Part shown: piece after piece, positions 1-7,693 of the stretch
How positions within the stretch are numbered: position 1 is the stretch's first letter
How the letters are laid out: each line of letters opens with the position of its first letter
Assembly (NCBI GenBank): GCA_020439485.1
Contig: JAGQSP010000045.1
Span: forward strand, 1-26,786
From: Acidimicrobiales bacterium
GTDB lineage: Bacteria > Actinomycetota > Acidimicrobiia > Acidimicrobiales > Poriferisodalaceae
Length of the DNA: 26,786 nt
Direction: 5' to 3'
The notes under the pieces: generated by a model
What the model was told of the DNA's origin: nothing
Seen by the model: the letters and a program-made list of their open reading frames with translations, nothing else
The model's database searches: none
Translations under genes and position numbers: made by a program

Positions 1-783
1 CGGCCAGGGTTCAACCCGGCCCTGCTGGTACACGACGTCCAGTATCTGACCTATCCCCGCAACTTCTCGCGCGTGAAGCTCGCGTATCTGAAGGCCCAAA
101 TACCGCGAGGCGTGTCCCAGGCCAACATGGTCATGGCACCCACGCGCTATGTGATCGACCGCTTGTCCGGTGCATTCGGTCTCGACCCGAACAGGGCAGC
201 GGTTGTGCCTCATCCGATCGATGCGCCGCCGACACAGGCCGTGCCCTTCGACGTCGACCGTCCGGTGATCCTGTATCCGGCGATCACCTACCCGCACAAG
301 AACCACGTCACGTTGGTGCGCGCCCTTGCGGTGATGCGCAACGAGGCGACCTTGGTGCTCACGGGCGGCAGCGCATCGAGCGAGAACGCCATCAGGGCCG
401 AAGTCGAGCGGTTCGGACTGGGCGATCGCGTCAAGCGTCTGGGTCGTGTGCCTGTCGCCGAGCTGGAACGCTGGTGGGCGACTGCGTCGGTGATGGCGTG
501 CCCGTCGTTGTACGAGGGATTCGGTGCTCCCCTGGTCGAGGCGATGGTGCGCAAGGTGCCGGTGGCGGCATCGCGGGCCGCGGCGATTCCCGAAGTCGTT
601 GGCGATGCTGCGGTTCTGGTCGATCCGCTCGACGTTGGGGCATGGGCAGCCGCGCTCGACCGAATCATCGATGGTCAGGGCACCGAGCTGGCCGAGCGTG
701 GTCAGGTGCGCGCCAAGGCGTTCACGACCGAGGCCGTGACGCCTCAGCTGGTTCAAGCTCTGGTTGCGTGTCGCAATCGCTGA
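1..783 (+). CDS. GT4-type glycosyltransferase, 5' end outside the window
   Basis: The reading frame is open from base 1 and ends in TGA at 781-783, so the N-terminus lies upstream of the window; a GTG at 73 is internal. The visible 260 residues begin with LLVHDVQYLTYPRNFS, a usual acceptor-domain motif of GT-B enzymes. They continue into a nucleotide-sugar-binding Rossmann half with a YPAITYPHKNH-type hinge motif. The donor-site signature YEGFGAPLVEAM follows, with the EX7E arrangement of family GT4. Such enzymes transfer a sugar from an NDP-sugar to a growing glycan on the cytoplasmic side of the membrane. It resembles the enzyme at 10817 in architecture. It heads a plus-strand group (WbuB-like transferase, membrane protein, nucleotidyltransferase, epimerase-like protein), which supports a role in surface polysaccharide assembly. 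Donor and acceptor cannot be read from sequence. Confidence 0.9.
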   Translation, partial: RPGFNPALLVHDVQYLTYPRNFSRVKLAYLKAQIPRGVSQANMVMAPTRYVIDRLSGAFGLDPNRAAVVPHPIDAPPTQAVPFDVDRPVILYPAITYPHKNHVTLVRALAVMRNEATLVLTGGSASSENAIRAEVERFGLGDRVKRLGRVPVAELERWWATASVMACPSLYEGFGAPLVEAMVRKVPVAASRAAAIPEVVGDAAVLVDPLDVGAWAAALDRIIDGQGTELAERGQVRAKAFTTEAVTPQLVQALVACRNR

Positions 784-813
784 GCCGTACTGGGATACGG
801 TCGAGGATCCGCT

Positions 814-2046
814 ATGAAGATCGTCGTCATCTGCCCTCATTTCGAGCCTGACGTTGCCCCGACGGGCGAGGTGATGACCCGCATCGTCCACGAGTTGGCG
901 GCACGCGGCCACGAGTTGCACGTGTTCACAGCCCTTCCCTGGTACCTCCACCATCGGGTCGAGCCCGGCTGGACCGGACGTCTCGTTCAGACCGATGTCG
1001 TCGACTGGGGCAAGATCACACGGCTGCACCCGTTCCCGGCACCCGACAAGAACAACCTCATTCGTCGGGCTCTGTCGTTCGGGGGCTTCACCGCGTTGGC
1101 GACGCTGCGATCCGTGTGGGGGTCCAGAGCCGACGTCGTCCTGGCGATGTCACCCCCGCTGACCCTGGGTCTCGCTGGGTGGATCGCCTCGCTGACCAGA
1201 AGGTCTCCGTTCGTGTTCAACATCCAGGACGTCTACCCCGACGTCTTGGTAGAGACCGGTGCAGTAACCAGTCCCAAGGTAATCGGGGCCCTCTCGGCAT
1301 TGGAGAAGTTCACCTACGCCAGGGCCGACGCGGTCACGGTGCTGTCCGAAGACCTGCGCTCGAACCTGGCAGCCAAGACCGACCCCGCGAAGCTGGAGGT
1401 GATACCCAACTTCGTGCTGACCGATGACATCGTTCCGGCAGACCGTCACAACCGCTATCGCGAAGAGCTGGGCGTTGGCGACGCAACTGTGGTCATGTAT
1501 GCCGGCAACATCGGATACTCCCAGCCGCTCGAGCTGGTGGTCGCCGCCGCCCGGGCGTTCAGCCAGCGCGACGATGTGCACTTCGTGGTGAACGGTGGTG
1601 GCAGCGGCAGGGCGGCCGTCGAGCAAGCGGCGTCGGGTCTGCGCAACATCACCTTCGTCGACCTGCAGCCCAAGGAGCGCCTGCCAGAGGTATTGGCCGC
1701 CGGCGACATTCACTTGGTGTTGCTCAAGAGCGGACTGTCTGCATCGTCGGTTCCTTCGAAGACCTACTCGGTCTTTGCCGCAGGTCGCCCGCTGATCGCT
1801 TCGGTGGACGAGGGCAGCGAGGTGGCCAAGATGGTGACCGAGGCCGGTGCAGGCGTTGCCGTACCCCCCGAGAACGAGCAGGCCTTCATCGAGGCTGTCA
1901 CAACACTGGTCGACGACGCTCAGCAGCGCCGCGCCGCCGGCCGAAATGCCCGCTCCTATGTCGAGGGTTTGTACTCGCCGGCCGCGATCGCCGAGCAATA
2001 CGAGAAGCTGTTCGAACGACTCGCCGGTGGTACTTCTGGGCGCTAA
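814..2046 (+). CDS. WbuB/WcaI-like GT4 glycosyltransferase
   Basis: A 410-residue GT-B glycosyltransferase. The N-terminal domain opens with MKIVVICPHFEPDVAPTG, the usual start of the WbuB/WcaI group (colanic acid and O-antigen sugar transferases). The motif NIQDVYPD near residue 140 and VPSKTYSVFAAGRP near 313 are also typical of that group. The latter binds the UDP-sugar donor. The ATG at 814 is preceded by GAGGAT, a reasonable ribosome-binding site, and the protein has full family length. A TACGGT box lies 12 nt upstream, rather far for a leaderless start. The gene begins 30 bp after the previous glycosyltransferase and is probably in the same operon. The likely job is adding an amino- or deoxy-sugar to a lipid-linked glycan at the inner membrane face; the exact sugar is unknown. 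Confidence 0.9.
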   Translation: MKIVVICPHFEPDVAPTGEVMTRIVHELAARGHELHVFTALPWYLHHRVEPGWTGRLVQTDVVDWGKITRLHPFPAPDKNNLIRRALSFGGFTALATLRSVWGSRADVVLAMSPPLTLGLAGWIASLTRRSPFVFNIQDVYPDVLVETGAVTSPKVIGALSALEKFTYARADAVTVLSEDLRSNLAAKTDPAKLEVIPNFVLTDDIVPADRHNRYREELGVGDATVVMYAGNIGYSQPLELVVAAARAFSQRDDVHFVVNGGGSGRAAVEQAASGLRNITFVDLQPKERLPEVLAAGDIHLVLLKSGLSASSVPSKTYSVFAAGRPLIASVDEGSEVAKMVTEAGAGVAVPPENEQAFIEAVTTLVDDAQQRRAAGRNARSYVEGLYSPAAIAEQYEKLFERLAGGTSGR

Positions 2047-2097
2047 GAGACGTGCCGCGCATGCCCGGGGTTGCCAGGCGGTAACTTGGAGCGCCGT

Positions 2098-2826
2098 ATG
2101 GCCAAGTCCTCATCTGTCAACAAGGTCGCGCGAGCTGCTGCCACAAGCGCTCCGAAGGCATCAAGGCCCGGCGACCGCCCAATCTTCTTTCCCGTGGGGA
2201 TGGCGGTTGTCGTCCTCATCGGAACGCTGTTCATCGTGCTCGCCTGGCGCGAGCGCAACGCCGGCATCCCCGACGAGAGGCCAACAACCTCGGATCACTG
2301 GCATTCGGCCTATTCGGTCAACATCTGCGGCGAGGTGCAAGAGCCCATCCCCGCCGACACCAATATCGAATTCGGCATACACACCCGCGGTGACGGACTG
2401 ATCCACATAGCGCCTACGGTCGATGCCGCAACCGGCTTGAACGCCACCGTGGGCACGTTCTTCCTCGAGAGCGGTGGCGTCATCAGCGACACCAGGCTCA
2501 GCATCAACGGCATCGACGTCAACGAGGCTGAGACGCTCTGCAACGACCAAGAGTCAGAGCTCTTGATCCTCAAGTGGGTCAGGGCCGACACCGAGCGGCC
2601 GCTGGTCATCGCCGAGGGTCTGGGCGCCGTGCGTTTCGACCAGAACGATCCGAACGAGGGTCAGCTGTTCACGTTTGCTCTCGTCGAAAAGGACGCCGAC
2701 CTCGACTACGACGCCCTGCGTCCTGACACCACGCTGCTCGACGACTACATCGATGGCGATCCGCCGGCCGAGGAGCCCATCGTGGCCGACGAGTCGACCG
2801 AAACCACCGACACCTCCGAAGGCTGA
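2098..2826 (+). CDS. Single-pass membrane protein with conserved HWH and HxxGDGLIH motifs
   Basis: I choose ATG 2098 (242 residues) over TTG 2071 because GGAG at 2088-2091 sits 6 nt before it. A basic cytoplasmic tail of about 28 residues is followed by one membrane helix (residues 29-50). The exported domain contains HWH (67-69), a cysteine at 77, the motif GIHTRGDGLIHI (93-104) and a second cysteine at 148. It ends in an acidic Thr/Glu-rich tail. I recall similar uncharacterised actinobacterial proteins with a DHWHAA...VCG and HxHGDGLIH pattern. The clustered histidines could bind a metal, but that is inference. The gene lies 51 bp after the WbuB-like transferase and ends 4 bp before the nucleotidyltransferase. 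It is therefore almost certainly co-transcribed with glycan genes. Function unknown. Confidence 0.85.
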   Translation: MAKSSSVNKVARAAATSAPKASRPGDRPIFFPVGMAVVVLIGTLFIVLAWRERNAGIPDERPTTSDHWHSAYSVNICGEVQEPIPADTNIEFGIHTRGDGLIHIAPTVDAATGLNATVGTFFLESGGVISDTRLSINGIDVNEAETLCNDQESELLILKWVRADTERPLVIAEGLGAVRFDQNDPNEGQLFTFALVEKDADLDYDALRPDTTLLDDYIDGDPPAEEPIVADESTETTDTSEG

Positions 2827-2830
2827 TCGC

Positions 2831-3832
2831 ATGAAGGCTCTGGTACTGGTCGGCGGGTTCGGCACCAGGCTTCGGCCGCTCACCCTCTCCAGGCCCAAAC
2901 AGATGTTGCCCATCGCGGGCAGCCCCATGATCGAGTGGGTGGTGGGCCGGCTTGGCGACTTCGGAGTGGACGAGGTCGTGCTGAGTCTGGGATACCGACC
3001 CGACGCCTTCGTAGAGGCCTACCCCGATCAGGTGTGCGCCGGCGTAGCGCTGCGTTATGTGACCGAACCCGAACCGCTCGGTACCGCCGGAGCCGTACGT
3101 TTCGCCGCCGTTGAAGCCGGGGTCGACGAGACCTTCCTGGTTCTCAACGGAGACGTCCTGACCAACCTCGATATCGGTGCGCTGATCCAGTTCCATCGCG
3201 ACGCCGGCGCCGAGGGCACCATCGCGCTGCAGCGCGTCGACGATCCGTCGGCCTTTGGAGTGGTGCCCACCGACGACGACGGCCGGGTCGTTGCCTTCGT
3301 CGAGAAACCTCCACGAGATGAGGCTCCCACCGACTTCATCAACGCCGGTACCTACGTTCTCGAGCCCTCTGTCATCGACACCATTCCCGAGGGTCGCCAG
3401 GTGTCGATAGAGCGCGAAACCTTTCCGGCACTGGTCGAGCGTGGCTCGCTGTACGCCATGGCTGCCGATACCTATTGGCTCGACACCGGCACGCCCGAGC
3501 TCTACATCAGGGCCAACCTCGACGTCATCACCGGAAGGCGGCAGGGCGCGTCCGCGGTGGCGGTCCAAGGCGACGTAGCCGATTCTGCACGAGTCGTCGA
3601 AAGTGTTGTCGGAACAGGCTCGACCATCGCATCTGGAGCCTCGGTTTCGGGTTCGGTGATCATGAACGAGGTTTCGGTCGGAGTCGACGCCGTGGTGGCC
3701 GACTCGATCCTGATGGACGGCGTCGTCGTGGGCGCCGGGGCCGAGATCGTCGACGGGTCGGTCATCGGCGCCGGACAACACATCGAGGCCGGCCGGCGAG
3801 TGGCCGCGGAACGTATTCCGCCGCCGGAGTGA
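2831..3832 (+). CDS. Sugar-1-phosphate nucleotidyltransferase, probably GDP-mannose pyrophosphorylase
   Basis: 333 residues starting at ATG 2831, 4 bp after the previous stop. The N-terminus MKALVLVGGFGTRLRPLTLS with PKQMLP is the pyrophosphorylase signature (GxGTRLRP plus the catalytic Lys). It is followed by NGDVLTN (metal-binding Asp), VAFVEKP and INAGTYV. The C-terminal third (about 235-325) is a left-handed beta-helix of hexapeptide repeats. The pattern closely follows the mycobacterial mannose-1-phosphate guanylyltransferase (Rv3264c type). That enzyme converts mannose-1-phosphate and GTP to GDP-mannose. A glucose-1-phosphate thymidylyltransferase role cannot be excluded from sequence. 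The presence of gmd at 12000, which consumes GDP-mannose, supports the GDP-mannose reading. It is cytosolic and in one operon with the upstream glycosyltransferases. Confidence 0.88.
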   Translation: MKALVLVGGFGTRLRPLTLSRPKQMLPIAGSPMIEWVVGRLGDFGVDEVVLSLGYRPDAFVEAYPDQVCAGVALRYVTEPEPLGTAGAVRFAAVEAGVDETFLVLNGDVLTNLDIGALIQFHRDAGAEGTIALQRVDDPSAFGVVPTDDDGRVVAFVEKPPRDEAPTDFINAGTYVLEPSVIDTIPEGRQVSIERETFPALVERGSLYAMAADTYWLDTGTPELYIRANLDVITGRRQGASAVAVQGDVADSARVVESVVGTGSTIASGASVSGSVIMNEVSVGVDAVVADSILMDGVVVGAGAEIVDGSVIGAGQHIEAGRRVAAERIPPPE

Positions 3833-3863
3833 CAGTGGCAAGCATGTCGATGGCGGGGGTCGC

Positions 3864-4790
3864 ATGGCACGTGTGATGGTCACCGGAGCAGCCGGGTTCA
3901 TCGGCTCGCACCTGGTCGATCGGCTCATAGCCGATGGGCACCAGGTCGACGCCATCGACAACCTCTCGGTCGGGAGTTTGTCCAATCTCGCCCAGGCGCG
4001 ATCTGCAGGCGGTCTCAGCTTCCACAAGATCGATGTTCGGGTCCCCGAGTTCGTCGATCTGGTGGGCCATCGCAAGCCCGATCTGATCTGGCATCTCGCC
4101 GGCCACGTCGACCGTCCTGGTTCACTACACGATCCGGTCTTCGACGCCGACGTGAACGTGCTCGGCACGCTCAACGTGCTCGAGGCGGTGCGAATGCACG
4201 AGATCGCCCGTATCGGGCTGGCGGTTCAGGGGCTGTTCAGACGTGACTCTGACGTAACCGGTCGCACCATCGTCGGTCAGGCTCCGACCATGCCGAGCCA
4301 CATCGCGGTCGAGGCGCAGGTCGACTACATGCGGGTACATGGTGATGTCTATGGCCTCGACTGCCGCGTGGTTGCGCTGTCCAACGTCTACGGACCCCGT
4401 CAGGCCGCTACCGGCAACGGGCCGTGCGTTGCCAGCTTCGTAAAGCGTGCGCTGGCGGGCGAGGCGCCTGTGGTTCACGGCGACGGCAAACAGGCGCGCG
4501 ACTTCTTGCATGTGCGCGACGCCGTCGACGCCATCGTCAAGGCGTCCGACATCGACGCCGGCGCGATCGTGGCGGTTGGTACCGGTCGTCTGACCCGGGT
4601 GCTCGACGTGGCCAAGGCGGTGTGCGAACTGGTCGACCGCGAGATCGAGCCGGCATTCGGCCCGGCCAGGCGCCTCGACCGGGCAGGCTTGGCATTCCCG
4701 ACCGACGAGGCGTACAGGCGCCTCGGATGGCGGCCGGCCGTCGAAGTCGACGAGGGCCTGGCCGAGTTGGTCGAGCTGGCCCGGGGCTGA
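3864..4790 (+). CDS. NAD-dependent epimerase/dehydratase-fold protein lacking the catalytic YxxxK
   Basis: 308 residues, extended SDR fold. The cofactor-binding loop TGAAGFIGSH is intact near residue 7, as are IWHLAGHVD, DVNVLGTLNVLEA, SNVYGPRQ and GDGKQARDFLHVRDAVDA. These make it a clear relative of UDP-glucose 4-epimerases and dTDP-glucose dehydratases. However, the active site is changed. Where relatives have SSxxxYG, this protein reads GLAVQGLF. Where they have YxxxK, it reads HIAVE (His146, Glu150). Both the Tyr and Lys that drive hydride transfer are missing, along with the Ser/Thr. The frame is uninterrupted and codon use matches its neighbours, so it does not look like a decayed gene. 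It may bind NAD and a nucleotide sugar without classical catalysis. It starts 31 bp after the nucleotidyltransferase. Confidence 0.85.
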   Translation: MARVMVTGAAGFIGSHLVDRLIADGHQVDAIDNLSVGSLSNLAQARSAGGLSFHKIDVRVPEFVDLVGHRKPDLIWHLAGHVDRPGSLHDPVFDADVNVLGTLNVLEAVRMHEIARIGLAVQGLFRRDSDVTGRTIVGQAPTMPSHIAVEAQVDYMRVHGDVYGLDCRVVALSNVYGPRQAATGNGPCVASFVKRALAGEAPVVHGDGKQARDFLHVRDAVDAIVKASDIDAGAIVAVGTGRLTRVLDVAKAVCELVDREIEPAFGPARRLDRAGLAFPTDEAYRRLGWRPAVEVDEGLAELVELARG

Positions 4791-4802
4791 GCGGCCAGCT
4801 CG
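4772..4802. terminator. Perfect 10-bp inverted repeat between convergent genes
   Basis: CGAGCTGGCC at 4772-4781 is exactly complementary to GGCCAGCTCG at 4793-4802, with an 11-nt loop. The left arm is in the last codons of the epimerase-like gene and the loop covers its TGA. The stop of cofE on the opposite strand lies 8 bp further on. A strong GC hairpin at the meeting point of two convergent genes is a reasonable bidirectional terminator. There is no U tract, as is common in high-GC actinobacteria. Confidence 0.5.
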
Positions 4803-4810
4803 GTCCCAGG

Positions 4811-5527
4811 TCAGCGAAACAGGTCTTCGGCGGGGGCTCTGACGATCTCGTCCACCACCGACGACGCCCTGAACCACGAGCGATCGACTCCGCGGATCAG
4901 GGCCACGGGCACACCGGTGGCCTTGCCGCACACCAGATCTGCCGCCGAAGCCAACTCGTCGACGACACAAACCTCGGTGACCTGCAGCTCGCGGCCCAGT
5001 GAGTCGTTGGTGCCCTTCAGGTCGAGAATGGCGCCGATGCCTGCGCAACCGATGGCCACGTCGGTCAGACCGCGGCGCCATGGCCTTCCGAACGTGTCGG
5101 AGATGATGACGGCCGTATCCACGCCGTGCACGCCCATCAGACGGTCGCGAATTCGCCGCGCCGATCGGTCGGAGTCCTCGGGCAACAGGGCGGCCTGGCC
5201 GCGGTCGACGTTCGACAGATCGATGCCGGCATTGGCGCACACGAAACCGTGTTTGGTTTCGCTGATGATGAGGTCACCGCGACGTCGCAGGATGCGCACC
5301 GACTCTCGTTCGACTATCGGCTTGTGGCTGAGCGGGTCGGACGGGTCCACCTCGACCATGGCTCCCTCGGCCTTGGACACGATCTTTTGTGTTACCACCA
5401 GCACGTCGCCGTCGAGCAGGCCATGCTCGGTCTGTTCGCATGCCTGGACGATGGCCGAGGCGATGTCGTCGCCCCGCCGTATCTCGGGGATGCCAGCGAT
5501 GGGGAAGATCTGAAGTGCGCCGGTCAA
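4811..5527 (-). CDS. cofE: Coenzyme F420:L-glutamate ligase CofE (stand-alone)
   Basis: 238 residues. CofE adds L-glutamate residues to F420-0 using GTP and divalent metal, making F420 in the cytosol. Family motifs are clear: VVTQKIVSKAEG, the SDTFGRPWRRG stretch, DVAIGCAGI, DLKGTNDSLGRELQVTE and VDELASAADLVCGKA. I place the start at a TTG whose reverse-strand sequence is GGAGG-TCGAC-TTGA. This puts a strong Shine-Dalgarno 5 nt before the start and overlaps the cofD stop by 4 bp (TTGA), so the two are translationally coupled. The length matches archaeal CofE. In mycobacteria the homologue FbiB carries an extra C-terminal nitroreductase-like FMN domain that reduces dehydro-F420. That domain is absent here, so the step would need a separate enzyme outside the window. 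Confidence 0.93.
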   Translation of the reverse strand: MTGALQIFPIAGIPEIRRGDDIASAIVQACEQTEHGLLDGDVLVVTQKIVSKAEGAMVEVDPSDPLSHKPIVERESVRILRRRGDLIISETKHGFVCANAGIDLSNVDRGQAALLPEDSDRSARRIRDRLMGVHGVDTAVIISDTFGRPWRRGLTDVAIGCAGIGAILDLKGTNDSLGRELQVTEVCVVDELASAADLVCGKATGVPVALIRGVDRSWFRASSVVDEIVRAPAEDLFR

Positions 5528-6483
5528 GTCGACCTCCGTCCTTGAATGGTTGCAAGCGTGGTTGCCGCCAAGGCTGCCGCCACGTCGGGCTCGGACATGA
5601 TGGTGTCGGTGAAGACACACGTCATGCCCAGCTCGCGAATGGGCTCGGCGAGGGCCGCGTCGATCTCGTCGATCACCAGCGAAGAGGCGAACGGCTGGTA
5701 CATGTGCGCTACTCCCAGTGCCGTCGGCTCGTGACCCAACTCGACCAGCATCCGGTCGGCCGGGCCCTTCAGGGCCTTGCCCCCGACGATCGGTGAGATC
5801 GCCCCCACGTGTTGTCTCCTGCTGACCAGGGCCTCGCGGATGCCGGGCACTGCCAGCACCGGACCGATCGACACGATGGGGTTCGAGGGCGCGATCACGA
5901 TGCTGTGGGCGTTGGCGATGGCATCGAGCACACCGGGCGCCGGCGACGAGGTGTCAGCGCCTGCAAACCGAACGGCGTCGACCGCGACGCTGTGCCGGCG
6001 GGCGACGAAATAGTCCTGGAACGAGATCTCGCCCTCTCCCTCGACGGCGACCATGGTCTGGATCGCGTGTTCGCTGGCGGGCAGAACCGTGGTTCGCAGC
6101 CCCAGCGCAGCGGTGACTTCGGAGGTGATCTGGGCCAGGCCAGCCCCGTCGGCGGTGCGTTGGGTGCGGTACAAGTGCACGGCCAGGTCGCGGTCGCCCA
6201 AGCTGAACCAGGTCTGGCCGCCAAGCCTCTCCAGCTCTTCCTTGACAGTCCACGTCTCGCCGGCGCGTCCCCAGCCGGTTTCGGGATTGACCAGCCCGGC
6301 GAGGGTGTAGGTAACGGTGTCCAGGTCTGGGCAGATCCGTAGGCCGTGCAGCACGAAGTCGTCGGCCACATTGACGATGGCGGTGTCGTCGCGAAACGCG
6401 TCGCCGCGATGAAGCGCCAGACCGCGAAGGAACTTGGCGGCGCCGACGCCACCGGCGATGGTTACGACCGAGTCGGATTGCAC
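5524..6483 (-). CDS. cofD: 2-phospho-L-lactate / phosphoenolpyruvate transferase CofD (FbiA)
   Basis: 319 residues starting at a GTG. CofD/FbiA joins the phospho-lactyl (or phosphoenolpyruvyl) moiety of the guanylylated intermediate to the deazaflavin Fo, giving (dehydro-)F420-0. Family motifs in order are IAGGVGAAKFLRGL, NVADDF, ICPDLDTVTYTLAG, WFSLGDRDLAVH, IAPSNPIVSIGPVL and SPIVGGKALKGPADRML. The start lies 10 nt after the stop of the upstream glycosyltransferase gene. There is no Shine-Dalgarno, but a TAGGCT box overlaps that stop codon 7 nt before the GTG, so a leaderless transcript is likely in addition to read-through. cofE follows with a 4-bp overlap. The third guanylyltransferase gene (cofC/fbiD) is not in the window. 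Confidence 0.94.
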   Translation of the reverse strand: MQSDSVVTIAGGVGAAKFLRGLALHRGDAFRDDTAIVNVADDFVLHGLRICPDLDTVTYTLAGLVNPETGWGRAGETWTVKEELERLGGQTWFSLGDRDLAVHLYRTQRTADGAGLAQITSEVTAALGLRTTVLPASEHAIQTMVAVEGEGEISFQDYFVARRHSVAVDAVRFAGADTSSPAPGVLDAIANAHSIVIAPSNPIVSIGPVLAVPGIREALVSRRQHVGAISPIVGGKALKGPADRMLVELGHEPTALGVAHMYQPFASSLVIDEIDAALAEPIRELGMTCVFTDTIMSEPDVAAALAATTLATIQGRRST

Positions 6484-6490
6484 GGCTGGG

Positions 6491-6496
6491 AGCCTA
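6491..6496 (-). promoter_or_regulatory. Candidate -10 box (TAGGCT) for leaderless cofD
   Basis: On the minus strand TAGGCT is followed by 7 nt and then the GTG of cofD. The TAG of the box is also the stop codon of the preceding glycosyltransferase gene. The spacing fits transcription starting at or next to the GTG. Confidence 0.45.
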
Positions 6497-7693
6497 CGCG
6501 CCGCCGGCTCGCAGGCCAGACAACACCGTCTCGCAGAACGCTACGTAGCGACCTATCACCGCTTCCCATGCGAATACTTGCTCGGTGTAGCGCCTGCCGT
6601 TGGCCGCCAGAAGGGCTCTGAGGTCCGGGTCGCCCATCAGCCGATCGAGCGCGGCCTCGAACGTGGGGTAGTCGCCGAACCACAATCCGCCGCGGGCTCG
6701 GTGGGCGTGCTCGACGGTTGCCCCGCACTGGGCATTCACCAACACCGCTGTGTCGGCCAGCCAGGCCTCGAGGATCACCATCGAGAACGACTCCATCGCC
6801 GAGGGCGATATCGACACTTCGGCACCGCGCACCAGCGCCCACTTGGTCGCCTCGTCGACGGCGTCGGTCATCACCACATCGGGATGGGGGTCGAGTTTCT
6901 CGCTGGCGGGTCCTACGAACACCAGCGCCAGGGGGCTCGGACGGCGCCGCTTGTACTCGCGGAAAAACGCGTCGAGGGCACGGGCACCCTTGCCGTTCTC
7001 GACACGCCCCACGCACACGACGTAGGGCCTGTCGGACAGGCCGAAGCGATCCCTGGCCTCGTCGACATCGCCCTGGTCGTCTGGCACGTCGATTCCCAGG
7101 CCCAGCGTGACGCTCGGCTTGTGTACGACGGGAAAGAACCGTTCGGCCAACTCGCGTTCGGCGTCGGTGTAGTACGACAGAGCGCCAGCGGCGGTGTACA
7201 TCTGCTGGACCAGGTCGAGGCGCAGCGCGGCCTCGTCATGGGCGGCGCCGTGCAGTATCGCTCTTTTTCCGATGATGGGTACACCGCGGATCGAGGGCCA
7301 GAACAGGTAGGGCGAGAACGCGATCAGGTCGGCGTCGGACGCCTCGGCGGCTTCGATGACGTCTGGGCACACCGGACCCTGCTGGTCGACGAACATCGCC
7401 TCGCCGATGGCGTCGAGGCTGGTGGGCGAGTAGTCGACGCGCGTAGCGATGTGGTGCCATTCGGGGTCGCGGCCCGACTTCGATTCGAACCGGTTGACCG
7501 TCACACCATTGAAGCTCGACAGGCCCGGTGTCTCGACGTCTTCCCAGGTGATGGCCGACCGGGCGCACGTGGTGAACACCTCGACCTCCCAGCCCTCGAA
7601 GGCCACCAGGCGCTCGCCGATCATGCGCATCGCCTTTTCGGCGCCGCCGACGGCGTCGTCGCCGTAGCGGGGTACCACGATGCCGAGCTTCAT
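6494..7693 (-). CDS. GT4-type glycosyltransferase
   Basis: 399 residues. It begins MKLGIVVPRYGDDAVGGAEK, the usual acceptor-domain start of GT4 enzymes (the GGAE loop contacts the donor phosphate). The C-terminal domain has VVCVGRVENGKG, the donor-binding hinge, and SISPSAMESFSMVILEAWL. The last keeps the ExF...E arrangement, though less canonical than the EGFG form of its neighbours. The ATG overlaps the TGA of the upstream glycosyltransferase by 4 bp (ATGA), so translation is coupled. It is the last glycan gene of a minus-strand run that begins at 10776. The expected role is a cytoplasmic sugar transferase in surface glycan assembly; donor unknown. Confidence 0.9.
   Translation of the reverse strand: MKLGIVVPRYGDDAVGGAEKAMRMIGERLVAFEGWEVEVFTTCARSAITWEDVETPGLSSFNGVTVNRFESKSGRDPEWHHIATRVDYSPTSLDAIGEAMFVDQQGPVCPDVIEAAEASDADLIAFSPYLFWPSIRGVPIIGKRAILHGAAHDEAALRLDLVQQMYTAAGALSYYTDAERELAERFFPVVHKPSVTLGLGIDVPDDQGDVDEARDRFGLSDRPYVVCVGRVENGKGARALDAFFREYKRRRPSPLALVFVGPASEKLDPHPDVVMTDAVDEATKWALVRGAEVSISPSAMESFSMVILEAWLADTAVLVNAQCGATVEHAHRARGGLWFGDYPTFEAALDRLMGDPDLRALLAANGRRYTEQVFAWEAVIGRYVAFCETVLSGLRAGGA

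Noticed and set aside
2669..4174. 501-codon minus-strand frame opposite the nucleotidyltransferase
   Set aside because: Shadow of the plus-strand genes; composition resembles random reading of GC-rich DNA.
3864..4790. Calling the epimerase-like gene a pseudogene
   Set aside because: No stop or frameshift, normal length and codon use; only the catalytic residues are changed.
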